The notes: generated by a model not told the origin, from the sequence alone. A stretch of DNA of 64,000 nucleotides from Zymoseptoria tritici IPO323 (GCF_000219625.1 NC_018213.1:434001-498000), one strand, 5' to 3'; counted from the stretch's first letter, positions 11,393 to 24,172 are shown. Translations and numbers: made by a program.

Positions 11393-13118
11393 GTAGTATC
11401 TAACCTAGACACTGCAAGAACCTAAACTATACTATTGTGCACGCTTAAAGCGTAAAAACCCTCCAGATCTAGTACTAGCGTCGTCCTTTTTAACTTGTTG
11501 CTAACGTAGACTGTCCCTATCCTCGGGTTTTGTACCTACTACGTATGTCTATCGCATGCATTATAGCTAAAACAAAAGAAACAAAACAAAAGAGATAACA
11601 AAAAGAAAAAAGAACCTTAAAACAATCGCTAGTGCAGAAAACAGCTGCTCCTTATGTCCTGTTCGTACTAAATGTTTCCTAGACCCGATGCGGATTTTGG
11701 GTCTAGCAAAGGCTATAAACCTATCGCTAAGTACTATCCTCCTACTGCATGTCGCGTCTAGGTACGCGCTTGCTATCCTTGCTAATAAGTAAGTTAGGGA
11801 CTTCCTAGGGTACTACGATATCTACTTCTCCCTACCTAAGCAGCTTACGTTCCCTATCGTCTGCATCGTTAGGCGCGACTTTAGCTAGTAGAGGCTAGTG
11901 TTTCTAGAAGTCGGTCGGATGCTTGTCCTTAGCGTTATAGTACGATCGGTTACCGAACGTGTTCCGCTCCGCGTACTTAATGTCCTTATAATTTGCCTTT
12001 ACTCGAGCTACAGTCGCATCTTGCTACTTCTTAATCTATGCCCTTAGATCGACAACATTAAGGCGTATAAGCTTCTCTAATTCGACGACGACTCTAGGGC
12101 TCTCCTACTTCTTGTAAGCAACAAGTGTAGTAGCGATATAGTTGTTAGGTATTAACGATACAGACGTAGGGAAGGCGTAAGGAATCTTGCTATACTTGTT
12201 AATAAGCCCGGAGGGTGTCTTCTTAGGGGCGGTCAGGTCTATATAAGCTTTGCGCAGCATCTCCTAGTTACTAGCTTCGGCACATTCGAGAGAACTATCT
12301 GTATGCATAGCTACGAACTAGGGAAGAATCGTTCGACGTTCGGTCTCCGCCTTAGTATTAATACTATGTAGCAGATGCGGAACCGTAATGCGAATATTAA
12401 ATGCCTTGCAAGGAACGTGTTCCTACTTAAGCTTATAGCGATCTAGGAAGTGTTGCGGCAGCACTGTATTATCGATCTTCTGTACTGCTCCGTCTGCGTA
12501 GTTGTTAGCCTTTATCTACTAGTACTATTCCTAAAAGATCTCCTTCTCGTGCATCCTCTTAACGAGCACCGTATAGTCCTTCTTGCCCTCGTCTGTTAAG
12601 GAGACCGTACCTTAAATCTGGTTAATACCGCGATTCTCCTCGACTATGCGGCTGACCGTAAGGTCGATGTGCTTAAAGGTAGTGTTGTCGCCCTTCTTAG
12701 TGCTTTTAGCGTAGTATAGGTACGATACTAGCTAGTGCTTATAGTTACCTCGCAGAAGAACATATAGCAGCTAGTATAAAATGTCCTAGCGGATAAGCTG
12801 CTAGATCTAAGAGTAGCATATCGTACAAAGCTATCCGTAGTTAGGCTAGCTATTAATTTCGCGCTAATGCCACAAGTATATATCTATCTCCTTATTAATA
12901 ATCTTGCAAAGGGCCTTGTCCTGTCCGATCTACGCGAAGAGGGGAATGTTAAGCGTACTATTTCTCTTAAACTCGTTCTCCTAACCGGCCGTTAAGTACA
13001 TCGCTTAGCGAGCCTTATTAAAGAAGCCGTTAAAGTTGAGCTAGCCGAGTTCTCTACGCGGGACGTTATTATCGAAGCAGTACGGCCTAAGGAAGTCCGA
13101 TAGTCGAGACGGACGAGC

Positions 13119-14327
13119 ATAGCTTAGGATTTAGCTAGACGCCGGTCTTACCTTTAAGGAGCACATTGCAATAAGATCGGCACAAGCACAAGCAGCATTC
13201 TATCGATTAGAAAGACTAGCAAATACCGAACGCGGTCTATCTTCTATATCGTTAAGAAAGATCTACCTAGCCTGCGTTACTACAATAGCAGACTACGGGG
13301 CCCCGGTTTGGTAGCGGTCGAAAAAGAGCATAAAACCTTTAGTATCTCTACAAAGTAAAGCTTGTAGGAAGATCCTAGGCGTTTTCCGTACCGCCCCAAA
13401 CGTCCTGTCCGAAGTAGAGTCAAATCTCTTCCCCCCGGATCTACGCCTAGAGAGACAGTCAATTTTATACTCTCTACGCGTAGCAAAGCTACCCGAAAAC
13501 CACCCCGTAAGACTCGCTATCTAAAGCGCGCCTTCGGATACGCGAGAAGTCCGACACGAGGACTCGAGAGAGATACTTCCGCAAAAACGACAGAGAACAC
13601 AGATACAACTACTCTATTATCGACTCCGACAATACAAGCATTTCGTAGAATACGAGAGGGCTAACTACGCAAAAGACGATCTCTTTAGCGTCTAGAAAAC
13701 CCGATACGAAATAGCAAGATAACAGGAGATTAATAAGGTACCTAGGAATACAAATAGCTACCTTAGTCGATTTCTATAGAGCTCGCTAGGAAAATATAGA
13801 ATAGGAGGAAGACGCGCTTTAACTAGTGCCTTCTATACTATCCTATTAGGACACGGATACCTAAAGTCCTATCTCTATTGCTTTAGACACGTAACGACGC
13901 TAGACTGCCCTTATAGACGACGAGAAACAGCAGAACACCTCGTATATAGCTGCCCTATCTACGATGTATTTAGGCTACTACCGCTACGACAAGCATAATC
14001 TCTACTAGAAATAGTAGAAGATAAGGAACTCCGGAAACACCTTACTACCTTTCTCTCGGATACAAAGATTGCTTCTAGGTCCTAGCACCTAGCAAGAGGC
14101 GAAGACGAGACCGTCTAGCCTACACTCCTTTTACTTTTCCTTATTTGTCTTTCTTTAAAGTCCTTCGATACTAGCTGGCTACTATCCTAGGCACGGGTCT
14201 TTCCCTAAGGTTAAGAGATACGAGAGAATAACGATTGTACATAGATAGACTGCTGTCGCGAGACAGCCGTCCTACATAGTCATAGACTCCTACAGGACGT
14301 AAATGGAACAAACAAACAAACAAACAA
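13119..14327 (+). mobile_element. LINE copy 4, 5'-truncated, nested inside the Gypsy element
   Basis: About 1.2 kb of LINE 3' end on the plus strand, starting at a sequence shared with copy 1 (near 2006) and ending in (CAAA)n at 14,307-14,327. It breaks the extra ORF of the Gypsy element. It retains many more CA and TG dinucleotides than copies 1-3: compare the GCACAAGCACAAGCAGC run near 13,180 with the TA-rich equivalent near 2,065. It is therefore the youngest or least RIP-mutated insertion. I could not find a target-site duplication, so a small deletion at insertion is possible. Confidence 0.85.
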
Positions 14328-15400
14328 TAAACTACATCTTGTACGTCTCGGAATCTGTCTTTAGCTAGCTAAGCTTATACGTATCGTACTTAAGGGTAGT
14401 AAGTTTAAAGAGCGTGTTGTTCTTCGCTATTATATTCCCGGTCTTTACCTTAATTCCGAAGTATCGAAGCAAGTCCCTCGCATAATTGTAGCATAGGAAC
14501 ATACACTTATCCTTTAGCTTCGTACTATCCGGATATAGTAGCTGTAGGCATCGAAATAGCTAGTTCGGGGTAGCAAGACGTTGCGAAAGCAGAAGCCTCC
14601 TTAGGCTATTAATTATAGCGATAATTTAAGGTAAGGCGTTCTTGCAATTACAGGTCGTGTTCGTAGGTTCCGTAATAGGCATACCGAGAGCGATCTATGT
14701 TTTAGTTACTACCTAACTTACCGAGCGAGCCCTTCCCGTAGTACGAACAATAGGAGACGCGTAGATACTCCCTCCGAGACTAGGGCTAGAAATAGATCTG
14801 CCGGAGTATAGTGTTTAGGGGCGGCCGGAGCTACTCTCGGAAGGGGTACCGCGTATAGGAAGACTGCCGAGATTAGCTAGCTTTTCCTTAGTTTTGGACC
14901 GCGTGCTTATAGCGGGAGGTGCTTCGATCTACTTCTAAGTATTAGATCTAGACGCAATTTCCTTCTCCTTTCCCTTAGGCTTATAGGGTACTATCTACCT
15001 ACGACTATCTATATGCCGGTTATACGTGTTACGCACGATGTTAATCTGCTCCTATATAGGGCGATCGATTCCTCCTAGTTTAGCAACTGTAAAGAAGTCC
15101 TTAGTAGTGTACTTAGTCCCTCTCGGATCCGAATAACCCTATCCTACGCCCTAACTATACTAACGAATGTATTCTCGTAAAACAAGCATAGCTACTATCG
15201 TACCCTTATCGGACTACGTCTTGTACTTCGAAGCCAGCTTTCGAATCTCTTTTGCTATGTTCTCGGATTTGTACACGTATTGCCTTAGTTCCGGGTTTGC
15301 ATCTATTACATCCTGTCCCTATTCTTTTATAAGGGCGTCGTAAATGCCCTTCTTACGGTTGCGGGTCCTCCTGCTATCTGTAGCTGCTGCTACTAGCCTC
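14328..15400 (-). pseudogene. Proximal half of the Gypsy extra ORF
   Basis: This is the part of the extra frame on the right of LINE copy 4. Readable segments include RKKGIYDALIKE (near 15,340), a conserved-looking block YTTKDFFTVAKLGGIDRPI (near 15,060-15,110) and KGKEKEIAS (near 14,960). Its Lys/Arg and Gln content suggests a nucleic-acid-associated protein, but I recognise no named domain here. Confidence 0.5.
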
Positions 15401-15782
15401 GAATAAGCAGCTGCAATACTGTCCTATCTAGTAATCCTCCCGGTTCCTAAGGTAATAGGGACCCGGTTTATCCGCACGAAATCCTATATGCCTGCTGCAA
15501 ACTCTGCTGCTTTTTTTAATCCTAATTCTAAGGTATTAACGATGTCTAACACTACTCGCTCGCGGTCCGCGTCTGGCATGCTCTTAAGGAGACTCTCGAG
15601 TTTTCCTAGCTCTCTAGTATTCTACGCAGTCGAGAAGGCTATACGCATTTCTTTATTGTTTGTTAAGGGTGCGCTCCGGAGGCGAGCTAGGATGTTGTCT
15701 ATGTCGGTAGTAGTATGCGCAGCTGCGCTCGTTATTAAGGTATGTTATGTGCGCTCGGTGCGCTCGTATTGTTTCGAAGCTG

Positions 15783-15890
15783 TTTTTGCGCTAATGCGCT
15801 CGGGTAGTATGTATGTTGTTTTGCGCTAATGCGCTCGGTTAGTATATGTGTTATTTTGCGCTAATGCGCTCGGTTAGTAAGTATGTCGAG
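15783..15890. repeat. 35-bp tandem repeat, three copies
   Basis: The core GCGCTAATGCGCTCGG recurs at 15788, 15823 and 15858, an exact 35-base spacing. Further GTGCGCTCG pieces lie upstream at about 15,736-15,762. It sits at the 5' edge of the extra ORF of the Gypsy element. Confidence 0.85.
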
Positions 15891-16101
15891 GGGGGGGGCT
15901 CGTAGAGGGTGTTTAATTAGGTCGAAGGTCTGCGAGGACGCAGATAAGGTTCGTCTAGGAGGAAAAGGAGTCGTTAGGGGAGGTATAAGGAGATAGGAAA
16001 GAAAGAAGATGTAGTAGATGTTATAGGGAAGTCGGAGGTATAGAGAAGATTAAGGCTTTTAAGTAGGGCGAGCAGGTAGAAAGCGGGTCCCTTGCTTGTT
16101 C

Positions 16102-16297
16102 GTAAATTGTGTGTATGCTTATGCTCGTAATTATTAGAAGAGCTCGTAATTGTTAGGAAAGGCCTATAATTGTTATATCGGTAATTGTTATATTAGTAAT
16201 TGTTAGTTTGTAAATTGTGTGCGTACTTGTGTTCGTAATTGTTAGAAGAGCTCGTAATTGTTAGGAAAGGCCTATAATTGTTGTGTCGGTAATTGTT
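16102..16297. repeat. 108-bp tandem duplication
   Basis: A unit starting GTAAATTGTGTG at 16102 is repeated from 16210 (period 108). Within each unit, GTAATTGTTA-like words recur several times. It lies in the spacer between integrase and the extra ORF of the Gypsy element. Confidence 0.85.
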
Positions 16298-16929
16298 GCG
16301 CACGTAGGTGCTCGCATTAGCAGTCTCGTAATTGTAGCAGAATGTGCATAATTGTCCAGGAAAAGGCAGCCTAGCCCCTAAATGTCCGAAAGGGCGACTA
16401 AGCTTCGTAAATTATAACTCCCTCCCCTTTAGGGTAGAGAACGTGTGTTTAGTACGCTCTAAACAATAGTAGATTAGTCGTAGCTAGCAGAGACACCTAG
16501 GTAATGTCCTATCCTTCGCAAATGTTTACCAGACCCCTTTTTCTAAATAGTCTAGCAAACAACTAGGCCTATCCGGCAGTACTAGCGGCGAGGACGGAGA
16601 TAAGGTCGTGCCGGGGGAGTCTTGTTGTAGGCGAAAAGAGCTCCCTTTAACACAAAGAAATGTGTGTATCTCTTTAGGTAATAATAATATTTGCCTAAGA
16701 GAGCGAGTAGAGCCTTTGCTAGACTAACGGTCTAGAAAACAACTATAGTAAGCCGAGAGCATACGTCGCTATGTTTGCTAGACCCTTAGTCTAGGAAATA
16801 TTTTAATGCGAATTATAGCCGCACTTAGATTCTTAGGTACTATAATTGTTCTTCCGGGGACAGCAAGGATTCCCTTACCCCTTACACGATGTTCGGAGGT
16901 CTAGGAGCCGGTTCTCTATACTATTCGGC

Positions 16930-19900
16930 GGCAGGGTCGTCGCCCTAAGGTAATGCCGGCTCTTTATCCTTACTCTTAATACTTGCAAGCTATTTAGGGT
17001 TTAAGTCCCTATGTGTTAGCTTTTCGAGCTTATTAATATACTTAAGGTAGTCTGCAGGGACTACCCGAAGTATGTCCCTAGACTATGTACCTTAGAGCTC
17101 TACCTTATCTAGCTCTATAATCTTATAGGTGCCGGTGTCTAGGCTTATACTTGTTACTCGGTAGGGTCCCTTCTATCGAAAGGATAGCTTCTCGTAGGTA
17201 GACTTTCGCTCGCCTCTTTTTAACAGTACGAGCTGCCCCTTCTTAAGCGGCTTGTTGTCGACATTATAGTTTATATCCTAGTACTCCTTCTAGGCATCTC
17301 GTAGCCTGCGCTACAGGGCGGTAACTTCTCTAACATCCTTCTTAGAGCAGAAGATCTGCCTTACTTAAGCGGCTAGCAAGTCTTTAGTTGTACGAACTAT
17401 CTTCTAGTTAATCGTTTTCTAAGTGTCGTACCGCAGCTTAATAGGTAGGACGACATTAAATATATAAAAAAGACTTGCCGGCGTACATCCCGTAGACCTG
17501 CGAATAGTAGTGCGGTCTGCCTATAGTACTACGTAGAAAAAGGATCTCCAGCCCTTTAGCTTGCCCTACGTATACTTTAAGAGGACGTCTAGGATGTTAG
17601 GATGTCTACGCTCGACTAGACTGTTCGCTTTAGGGTAGTAGGCAGACATACGACTAAGGTTTGTATCTATTTAAGCTAGCAGTACCGGCACATCGCCGTA
17701 GTTCTTAGGCCCTCTATTAAAGAAGATCCGGTTACAGGCTCTAGTGCGTAAGAAGACGTCCTTAAAAAGAAACTTCGCGACCTACTTTAAGCTCACACCT
17801 TAATTCTGCCCCTTGTTTACGATCCTTCCTTCCGGCTATCTAGAGAGAGACTCCCTAGCTATAATAATGCTTCCGGAGCTATCGACATAAACAACGTCTA
17901 TATACTACGACTCGCTAACATAGCTGTTATATCTTAGGTGCAGTTCTGACACACTCGCTAGTCCGGACGATCGAAGAAGACACTTAGGGCACTTTCCGAC
18001 GAAATCTCGGACCTGCTTATATAGTCCCTGCTAGTAATACCGACAAGCGATCTTTATGTAGGTCCCTTTACGCCCTCTATAGCCGGAGGTAGGGTCCCTA
18101 TAGAGGGTATAGATAATTAACTTCTGCTTAGACTCCTTGTCGATAACTCTGCACAGCGGCTTATTAATTCTTTTCTAGTACTATAGGCGGCGCTCCCTAA
18201 CTAAGTAGCGAGATGCCCGTTTCTTAAAGGCATACTAGCTATTCCTGTTTACTCCTACTAGTCGTCGAAGGGTTAGGAGGTAGTATGTTATATCGCGGTA
18301 GAAGTCTAAGAGGAAGCCGTTAATGCTATTCCGAACAAGTTCCTCTTCTAGATTAGGGGTAATCTCTTCGGCCTCGATACGATTCGCGTACACTGCATAT
18401 AGCGTGCTATTAATTATTTCTTTATAGTCCTGCTTATGCTCCTCGTCGATATTATCGGACTAAGTACGCAGTCGTCGAGATAGCGCATCTACAGTACTAT
18501 ATAGTCGGCCGGGAATATGCTTTACATCGAAATTAAATAGTCGTATCTATAAAAGCCACCTTGTTATTACTACGTTAGGCAAGTCGGTCGGTAGTCGGTT
18601 TAACTAATAGACTAGAGTATTCGCATCTAGCTTAAGTAGGAAGTAAACACCGTAGAGATAGTGCTTTAGTTTCTTTAATGCCTTTAAAACACTAAGATAC
18701 TTAAGTTTCCTAGCGTCGAACTTTCGCTCGTTCGGCTTCTAGATACTACTTTTATACTAAGATAGGTATCTTGTCTTGTAGTTGTCGACATCTCGTTGCA
18801 TAAGGACTGCTCCGAACCTATCCCTAGATACATTAACAGCAAAGATAATCTGTCCTCCCGAAACGTAGTCTATAGTCTTAAGAGCCGGTATAGTAACGAG
18901 AGCCTTCTTTAATTTCTCTATCGATGCGTTATACTCGGCGGTCTAATACTAGCATACATTAGGCTTTAGTAGATTGTATAGCGGAGCTAACACCTATGTA
19001 TACTTCTTAATCTAGATGCGGAAGTATACGACTACGCCTAGGAATACTCGAACCTCCTTAGGGTTGTCTAGAGCAGGCCACTCGGTAATCTTAACGACTC
19101 GTGCTTTATTAGGGTAACGGCTATGCATATTACAAACATACCCGACAATTAGTACCCCTATCGAGAACTATCGCGACTTAAGAGCTAATATAGTAAGTCC
19201 GGCTCTCTTAATATCGGCAAGGACTACGTTAAGGTTCGTAATATGTTTAGCAACCTAACGTCGGATGCCGGGCTTAGTTTCCTCGTTATCGTACGTAGTG
19301 CGTAGACCTTTAACTCTAATATCGTCTAGAAAGGGGCGAGCTCGGTAATTTATATGCTCCTAAAGGATAGTAGTTATAATCCTTTAGAACTAAGCGACCG
19401 AATTCGTTCCGCCTATAGGAATCCCTGTATGCCTAAACAGCCTAAGCGGTATGTAAAAGGAGGTAAGGTCCCGATAGTATTCGGCTAGGGGTATTTGGTC
19501 GTATCTAGAGAAGAGGTCTATAAGCGAGGTAGTAGTGCACCCTGCGAAGTCTGCGGAAAAGGAGTCTGCGTCCGGTAGCATATTAGCATCTCTTAGCGTA
19601 ATACAGTTTACTTCTGTAGCTAAGTTAATAAGTCGGTACTTCTTCTCCTCCTTCTGTTCCTAGACACGCTCCCCTTCTAGTATAGAGTCCTTAGCTTTTA
19701 GTAGCTTTAGGTTGTCTGGCTTCTTTTGCATAATAAACTAGGGGTTCCGGTATGTACTATAGGATAGCTCGATTACTCTATTACGGGCTCGCTTACTAAC
19801 TATCTGTATTACTACCTTCTCGAGGGCTGCGGGGATAGGGAAGTTCTTATACTACTAGGCCTTATACGGAATCGTGCGGATCTCTACTAGTAGGGAAACA

Positions 19901-20430
19901 TCCTCGTTAAGGCGACCGATATATAAGAAATCCTAAGCAAGAGACTTCTCTCGTCGAAAGAGATAGGCATAAAAAAGCTTAAGTTCCTTCGGCTTTAGTT
20001 CGATCGTAGTCTTAAAGCTGTTTATGCGTTTAGGGGTAAGTCTTAAACCCTTCTCGATGTCGGAAAACTTAGGGATAAGGTACTTGTTGTCCTAGGGGTG
20101 CGTGCTTAGTATAAGTTTGGCCTTATTTTTAAGACATCTCTGCCGCTAGTTAAAAGTACTACTAGGGGGCTTGCTTCTAGTGTCGTAAATACTACTATTA
20201 ACGGGTCTAATCTTGTCCGCCTTGCGTTTGTATATAGTGTATACATTCGGAGCAGATCCTGCCTTCTATTCCGCTTTACGCTAGAGGTAATCTAACTAGA
20301 GAATATCTACCTACTTAATAAGCAGCGACGCTACTCGAGCTTATGAGGTAGTTTCCTAGACTGTATCCGAGGGATTAAGGGTATATTTTGTCGAGGTAAT
20401 AGTCTAGAACTCCTCCTAAGCCCTTACTTT
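16930..20430 (-). pseudogene. Gypsy pol: reverse transcriptase, RNase H and integrase
   Basis: Minus-strand polyprotein. RT landmarks: LPDADSFSADF near 19,560, DLFSRYDQIPL near 19,500, FLDDI near 19,330 (the YxDD box). RNase H-like segments follow (SVLKALKKLKHYLYGVYF near 18,640, typical of the Gypsy RH domain). Integrase: a His/Cys region near 18,000 (VGKCPKCLL), IDVVYVDSS near 17,890, and a C-terminal KGPYRVTSISLDTGTYKI near 17,140. It ends about 16,930 with LEKLTHRDLNPK. Stop codons occur at former Gln and Trp codons. A complete, recently functional-looking pol inactivated by RIP. Confidence 0.88.
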
Positions 20431-20479
20431 ATCCTAGGTACTAAGGAAATGTTTGCCAGACCCGGGGTCTAGGAAAGGT

Positions 20480-22050
20480 TTCGGGTCGACTTCGACTAGT
20501 AGTCTCGTTCTAGACGACTGCAAGTAATCCTCTAGATAGTTAAATAATGCTACTACGTTACTAGGGTGTCGGCAGCCTACTCGTTTCCCGACTCCTCGGG
20601 CTTAGTTGTATAAAATGCCTTGGTCGGACCGTACCTATCTCCGTATCCCTTAACTCTAGTAAAGGTAATCGTTATTCTATCCGGTGTCGCGATTGTGCAC
20701 TCGAGGGACCCGTCGTCGCAGTTTACAGATCTAAGCCGCACCTGTCTAGTCTATAGTCGGCCGAGAAGGAAAGGTGTAGTCCGTATAATAAGAAACGATA
20801 AGTAGGTAAGAACTCCTATAACCTTAATTAGTACCTGCTCTACAATACCTAGGAAATCCGTATAGCTACTAACTGTATTTATCTGTATTAGCCGATAGGT
20901 GCGTATACTAACACCCGCTCGCTTTACCGCAGACTAGCTTATAATGTTCCCTTTAGATCCTTCGTTAATTATAGCACGACGCTCCCTATGTCGTTTTGGA
21001 CCGACAATGCATTCTACAATAGGCGAGGGTATAATAATATAGTCTCGGTCGTTAAAGGACAACCTCGCGTCCTTAGGGTCTTCGTATAGGTCCTGTATTA
21101 GTCTCGGGGGCATCGTAATATATAGCTCCTTAACTATAGGACCGAGGAAAGTAGGGTTATCGTCTTCTATCTCTTCTACGAACCTATTGCGTATATAAAA
21201 TCTAGAGGGCAGGATGTGCTTAGCGGTAGCACTACTAAGTTTAAACTCGACTCGTACCCTATAAGAACGAAGCGGCTCGTCTATATCGTACTAGTATGCT
21301 GTAGTAGTAGCAATGTTGTCCTCCTTAACGATAATCGACAGCCCGGCTTCCTTAGCAGCTATTACGAAGTCTTCTTAGTTCTGAGCACAGCGCTTAAGAA
21401 GTCCCCTAGCTACGGCAGGCGAGGTAGCGAGAAGCTCCCTAACAGGGATATTAGACGGCTGCGCTAGTATCCTATCGAGCAGCACTTTTTCTATGTCTAG
21501 CCGCTCTCGAAGGTAAATGTCCCTTCTCTACGCACCCTTCCTAGTCGTAGTAGGCTTCTAGTTCTTCTTTTTCTTTAGTAGCGGGGGGTTAACGAAGCCC
21601 TAAGAAGGAGGGGTAGGATCTAGATCTATGCTTCTAGTAGGGTCCTAGGTCTAGCTGTCGTTTGCGGACTACGGCTAGTTACCGGTGTTAAATGTACTAT
21701 TACTAGTAAGAGTGCCCTGTGTCGACTACGAGCCTTCTTCGACTACCTTTATATACTCTTCCGTATTAGGGATCTTGCGGGCATCGATCTCGATAGACAC
21801 TGTCTTCTTTAGCTTTATAATACGGCTAGTATTATTACTCGGCTTAGCGGCTAGCTCCTTTCCCTTAGTCGTACTTGTTAGCCTGGTCGTAGCGTTCGCA
21901 GATAGAGAGTTAGTACGGATCTAATTTACATAGGGGGCACGAGGATCTCGCTTATTAATATACACTAGATCCTTAGGAACCGTACTTCCAGCGACGATGT
22001 TGCACTAGTTTCTATTTATGTTCGTCGCTAGTGCGGGTCCTGCAGGGGGA
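20480..22050 (-). pseudogene. Gypsy protease region and linker between gag and RT
   Basis: Minus-strand frame linking gag to RT. A retropepsin-like core is readable near 20,950-20,750: an acidic/Gly/Ser box followed by GNIIS, and further on FLLGRPTIDQTGA, which resembles the LGRP box near the end of fungal Gypsy proteases. The first catalytic Asp position appears altered in the current sequence (NEGS), possibly by RIP. Upstream is a low-complexity linker rich in Pro, Ser and Lys (near 21,550-21,900). The boundaries are approximate. Confidence 0.6.
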
Positions 22051-23762
22051 CCTGCTGGTAACGAGGGTGCAGATTTTAAGGTCGGTGGAACAGGGCTAGG
22101 AACAAGTGCCGGATTAAGAGGTGTACTCGGTACACGTGTCCGAGGAGCAAAGGCAGCTGCAGGTAGTTTATAAGCTAGCTAGTACTTCTTAGCATCCTCG
22201 AGATTCGCATCGGCAGGCTAAGTAATAGCCCTTCCCTATGCTTTCTCGATAGCGGGAGCTATTATCCGGAGCTTAGGCTAATCCGGCTAGTTCCTAAACT
22301 ACACCTTTCGTCTGTTAATATTACCTTCTCGTCCGATATACTACTTCTTTTTACTGTCGCGGTGTGTCTAGCCCGCACTTAGGAGGTAGTTTATATACTT
22401 GCATTCGTAAACACTATAATCGGGTTTAAAGCAATAAAAGTATATATACTTAGAGGCTTCCTAGTAGAAGGGGTTCGAGCTGCTAGACAACTAATAGGGC
22501 ACTAGTCTAGGTCTAGCGATATTATACGAGTAGTACTCGGGAGAATTAGGGGTATTATTAGTATATAGCGTAGCTATATAAGACTTCGGAAAGTCTCTAG
22601 GTAGATTAACAGCTACACGTACACTTCTCTTAGCTCTTACATGCTTAATCTTAGTAATAGTTATCTTAGAAAGCTTTTTAGACAGGTCCTCTATGTCCGG
22701 CAGCTTCTCTTTTAGTACGCGTAACGACTAGACTCTATCGTTCGATGTATCTAGCTTCGGATACCTCTTCTTAGTCTAGTTAACAAGCTAGCTAGTAACC
22801 TAGCTCTTGCCCTTGCCGTACAACTCCTAGTAAGCTATGCGGCTTGTAACGTACTTAAGTGTCGTATCGTATAATAGAGGAAGCTAAGTATAGGAGGCTA
22901 GGTTTAAGACGTCTACTTCGAGCTTGTTTATAATTTCCTGTCCTACCTCGGAGGGCAAGCCTTTAAGGAAGAGGTAGTATCGAGCGACTTCGTTATACTG
23001 TTTAAGAGGTATCCTTTTCGAGACCGCTTTAAACGTTATAACGTACTAGCGTAGGTTATCCTTCTGTCCGGAGACATCCTAGACTCTTTCCTTTGCGCAT
23101 AGCTCCTCGAGGAAAGGGAGGCTATACTTATACACCTAGCTATCGTAGCACCGATAGTAGGAAAGAGCCTCTTCCTTAAAAGCTTCGTAGCTTTTGCTAT
23201 TGAAGCCTAAAAGACACTCGAGCTAAGCTCGAACGTCCGGCACCGAGTGTCGAGTAGCAAGTCGGATCCTTTCCCTATTAGGAGTGCGTAATCCTTTAAA
23301 GTACGAATCGAAGAAGTCGGCTATAGTCTAGAAGAAAGTCGAGGCATCCTTACCGTCGAAGGATAGAGTACTAGGCTCTCTAGGAAAGGGTACGCGACTA
23401 CGGTAAGCAGGGGCTCTATTATTATAAGTAGCCGCGGTAAGGGTAGTAACAAGATCTGCGATATTTAGGTTAGTAGGCTAGGGAGCGGGAACTATACTAT
23501 AGGTTGCTACAGTAGTAATCCCTTTAGCTTAAGGGAGAGCCTTATTAGTCGACCCTTTAGTTAAATTAGTCGCAAAGCGAGCTAATAGAATCCTATTACT
23601 ATCGTAGAAGGCGCGAGCATCGGAAGGTGCCTAGATAGGGCTATTAGTTCCGGAAGCCTCGCCGGTGCTTAGGGTATTGCGGAGAATCTCCGAGGGAGTA
23701 TTAAGATAGCTACGACGGGAGGGTCCGTCCGGGCCGTTATTAGGAGTGTTATTAGGAGACAT
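22050..23762 (-). pseudogene. Gypsy gag with zinc knuckle
   Basis: The gag frame starts at the ATG at 23762 (MSPNNTPNNGPDG). It contains a capsid-like block (SFDGKDASTFFQTIADFF near 23,330-23,370) and a zinc-knuckle region at about 22,400-22,445 (YCFKPDYSVYEC). Two positions of the CX2CX4HX4C pattern now read Tyr. Both are explained by one RIP transition each (Cys to Tyr, His to Tyr), so the knuckle was intact before mutation. It supplies the virus-like particle shell in the element's life cycle. Confidence 0.78.
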
Positions 23763-24172
23763 CGTAATAGCGATATGCAGCTTAGTGTCGCAAATAGGGA
23801 AATAGGAAGTAAGGAGTGCAGATGCGTGTTTAGAAGGCGTATAGGAAAAGGTTAGCAAGTCGTCGTCGATACCGGGGCGGCGGGAGTAGGCTATTTAAAG
23901 CTCTCGAGGGTTTGCTAGACTATTAGTCTAGGAAACATTGTTACTGCTAGTAGTGCACTACAGCTAATTATGCTGTTTATACATAGTCTAGGGCTATATT
24001 CGATAGTCTCCTTAGTACAGGCAGGGTGTAATCGTATATTCCAGGCACGTAGGACGGCTAAGTATCCAGAAACTCGAGACTAAGGCGGGATCGCTTCTCG
24101 TATAGTGTAGAAGAGTCCAGGATAGGGAAATAAGGACTAGGGATGCGTCTAGGGTCCGTAGCTCGGTATTAT

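Larger units (their letters stand above)
11700..15750 (-). pseudogene. Extra ORF of the Gypsy element, candidate 2OG-Fe(II) dioxygenase-like protein
   Basis: A long minus-strand frame lies downstream of pol, in a place where Gypsy elements normally have nothing. It can be followed from around 15,750 (a plausible ATG is at 15648, MRIAFSTA) to 14,330 and, after LINE copy 4, from 13,118 to about 11,700; together about 900 codons. It is Lys/Arg/Gln-rich at the start. The distal half has a His-Ile-Asp (12663-12671, in FKHIDL), a GxxxIQGxVSL-type segment (near 12,610), a second His about 40 residues on (RMHEKEIF, near 12,550) and an Arg in ERRTILP (near 12,330). This order matches the HxD...H...R layout of PhyH-like or JBP/TET-like 2-oxoglutarate/Fe(II) dioxygenases. 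That function is my inference; the existence of the frame is seen directly. RIP stops make it inactive. Confidence 0.55.

Noticed and set aside
15488..15829. A 113-codon plus-strand frame
   Set aside because: It is antisense to the start of the extra ORF of the Gypsy element and runs into the 35-bp tandem repeat.
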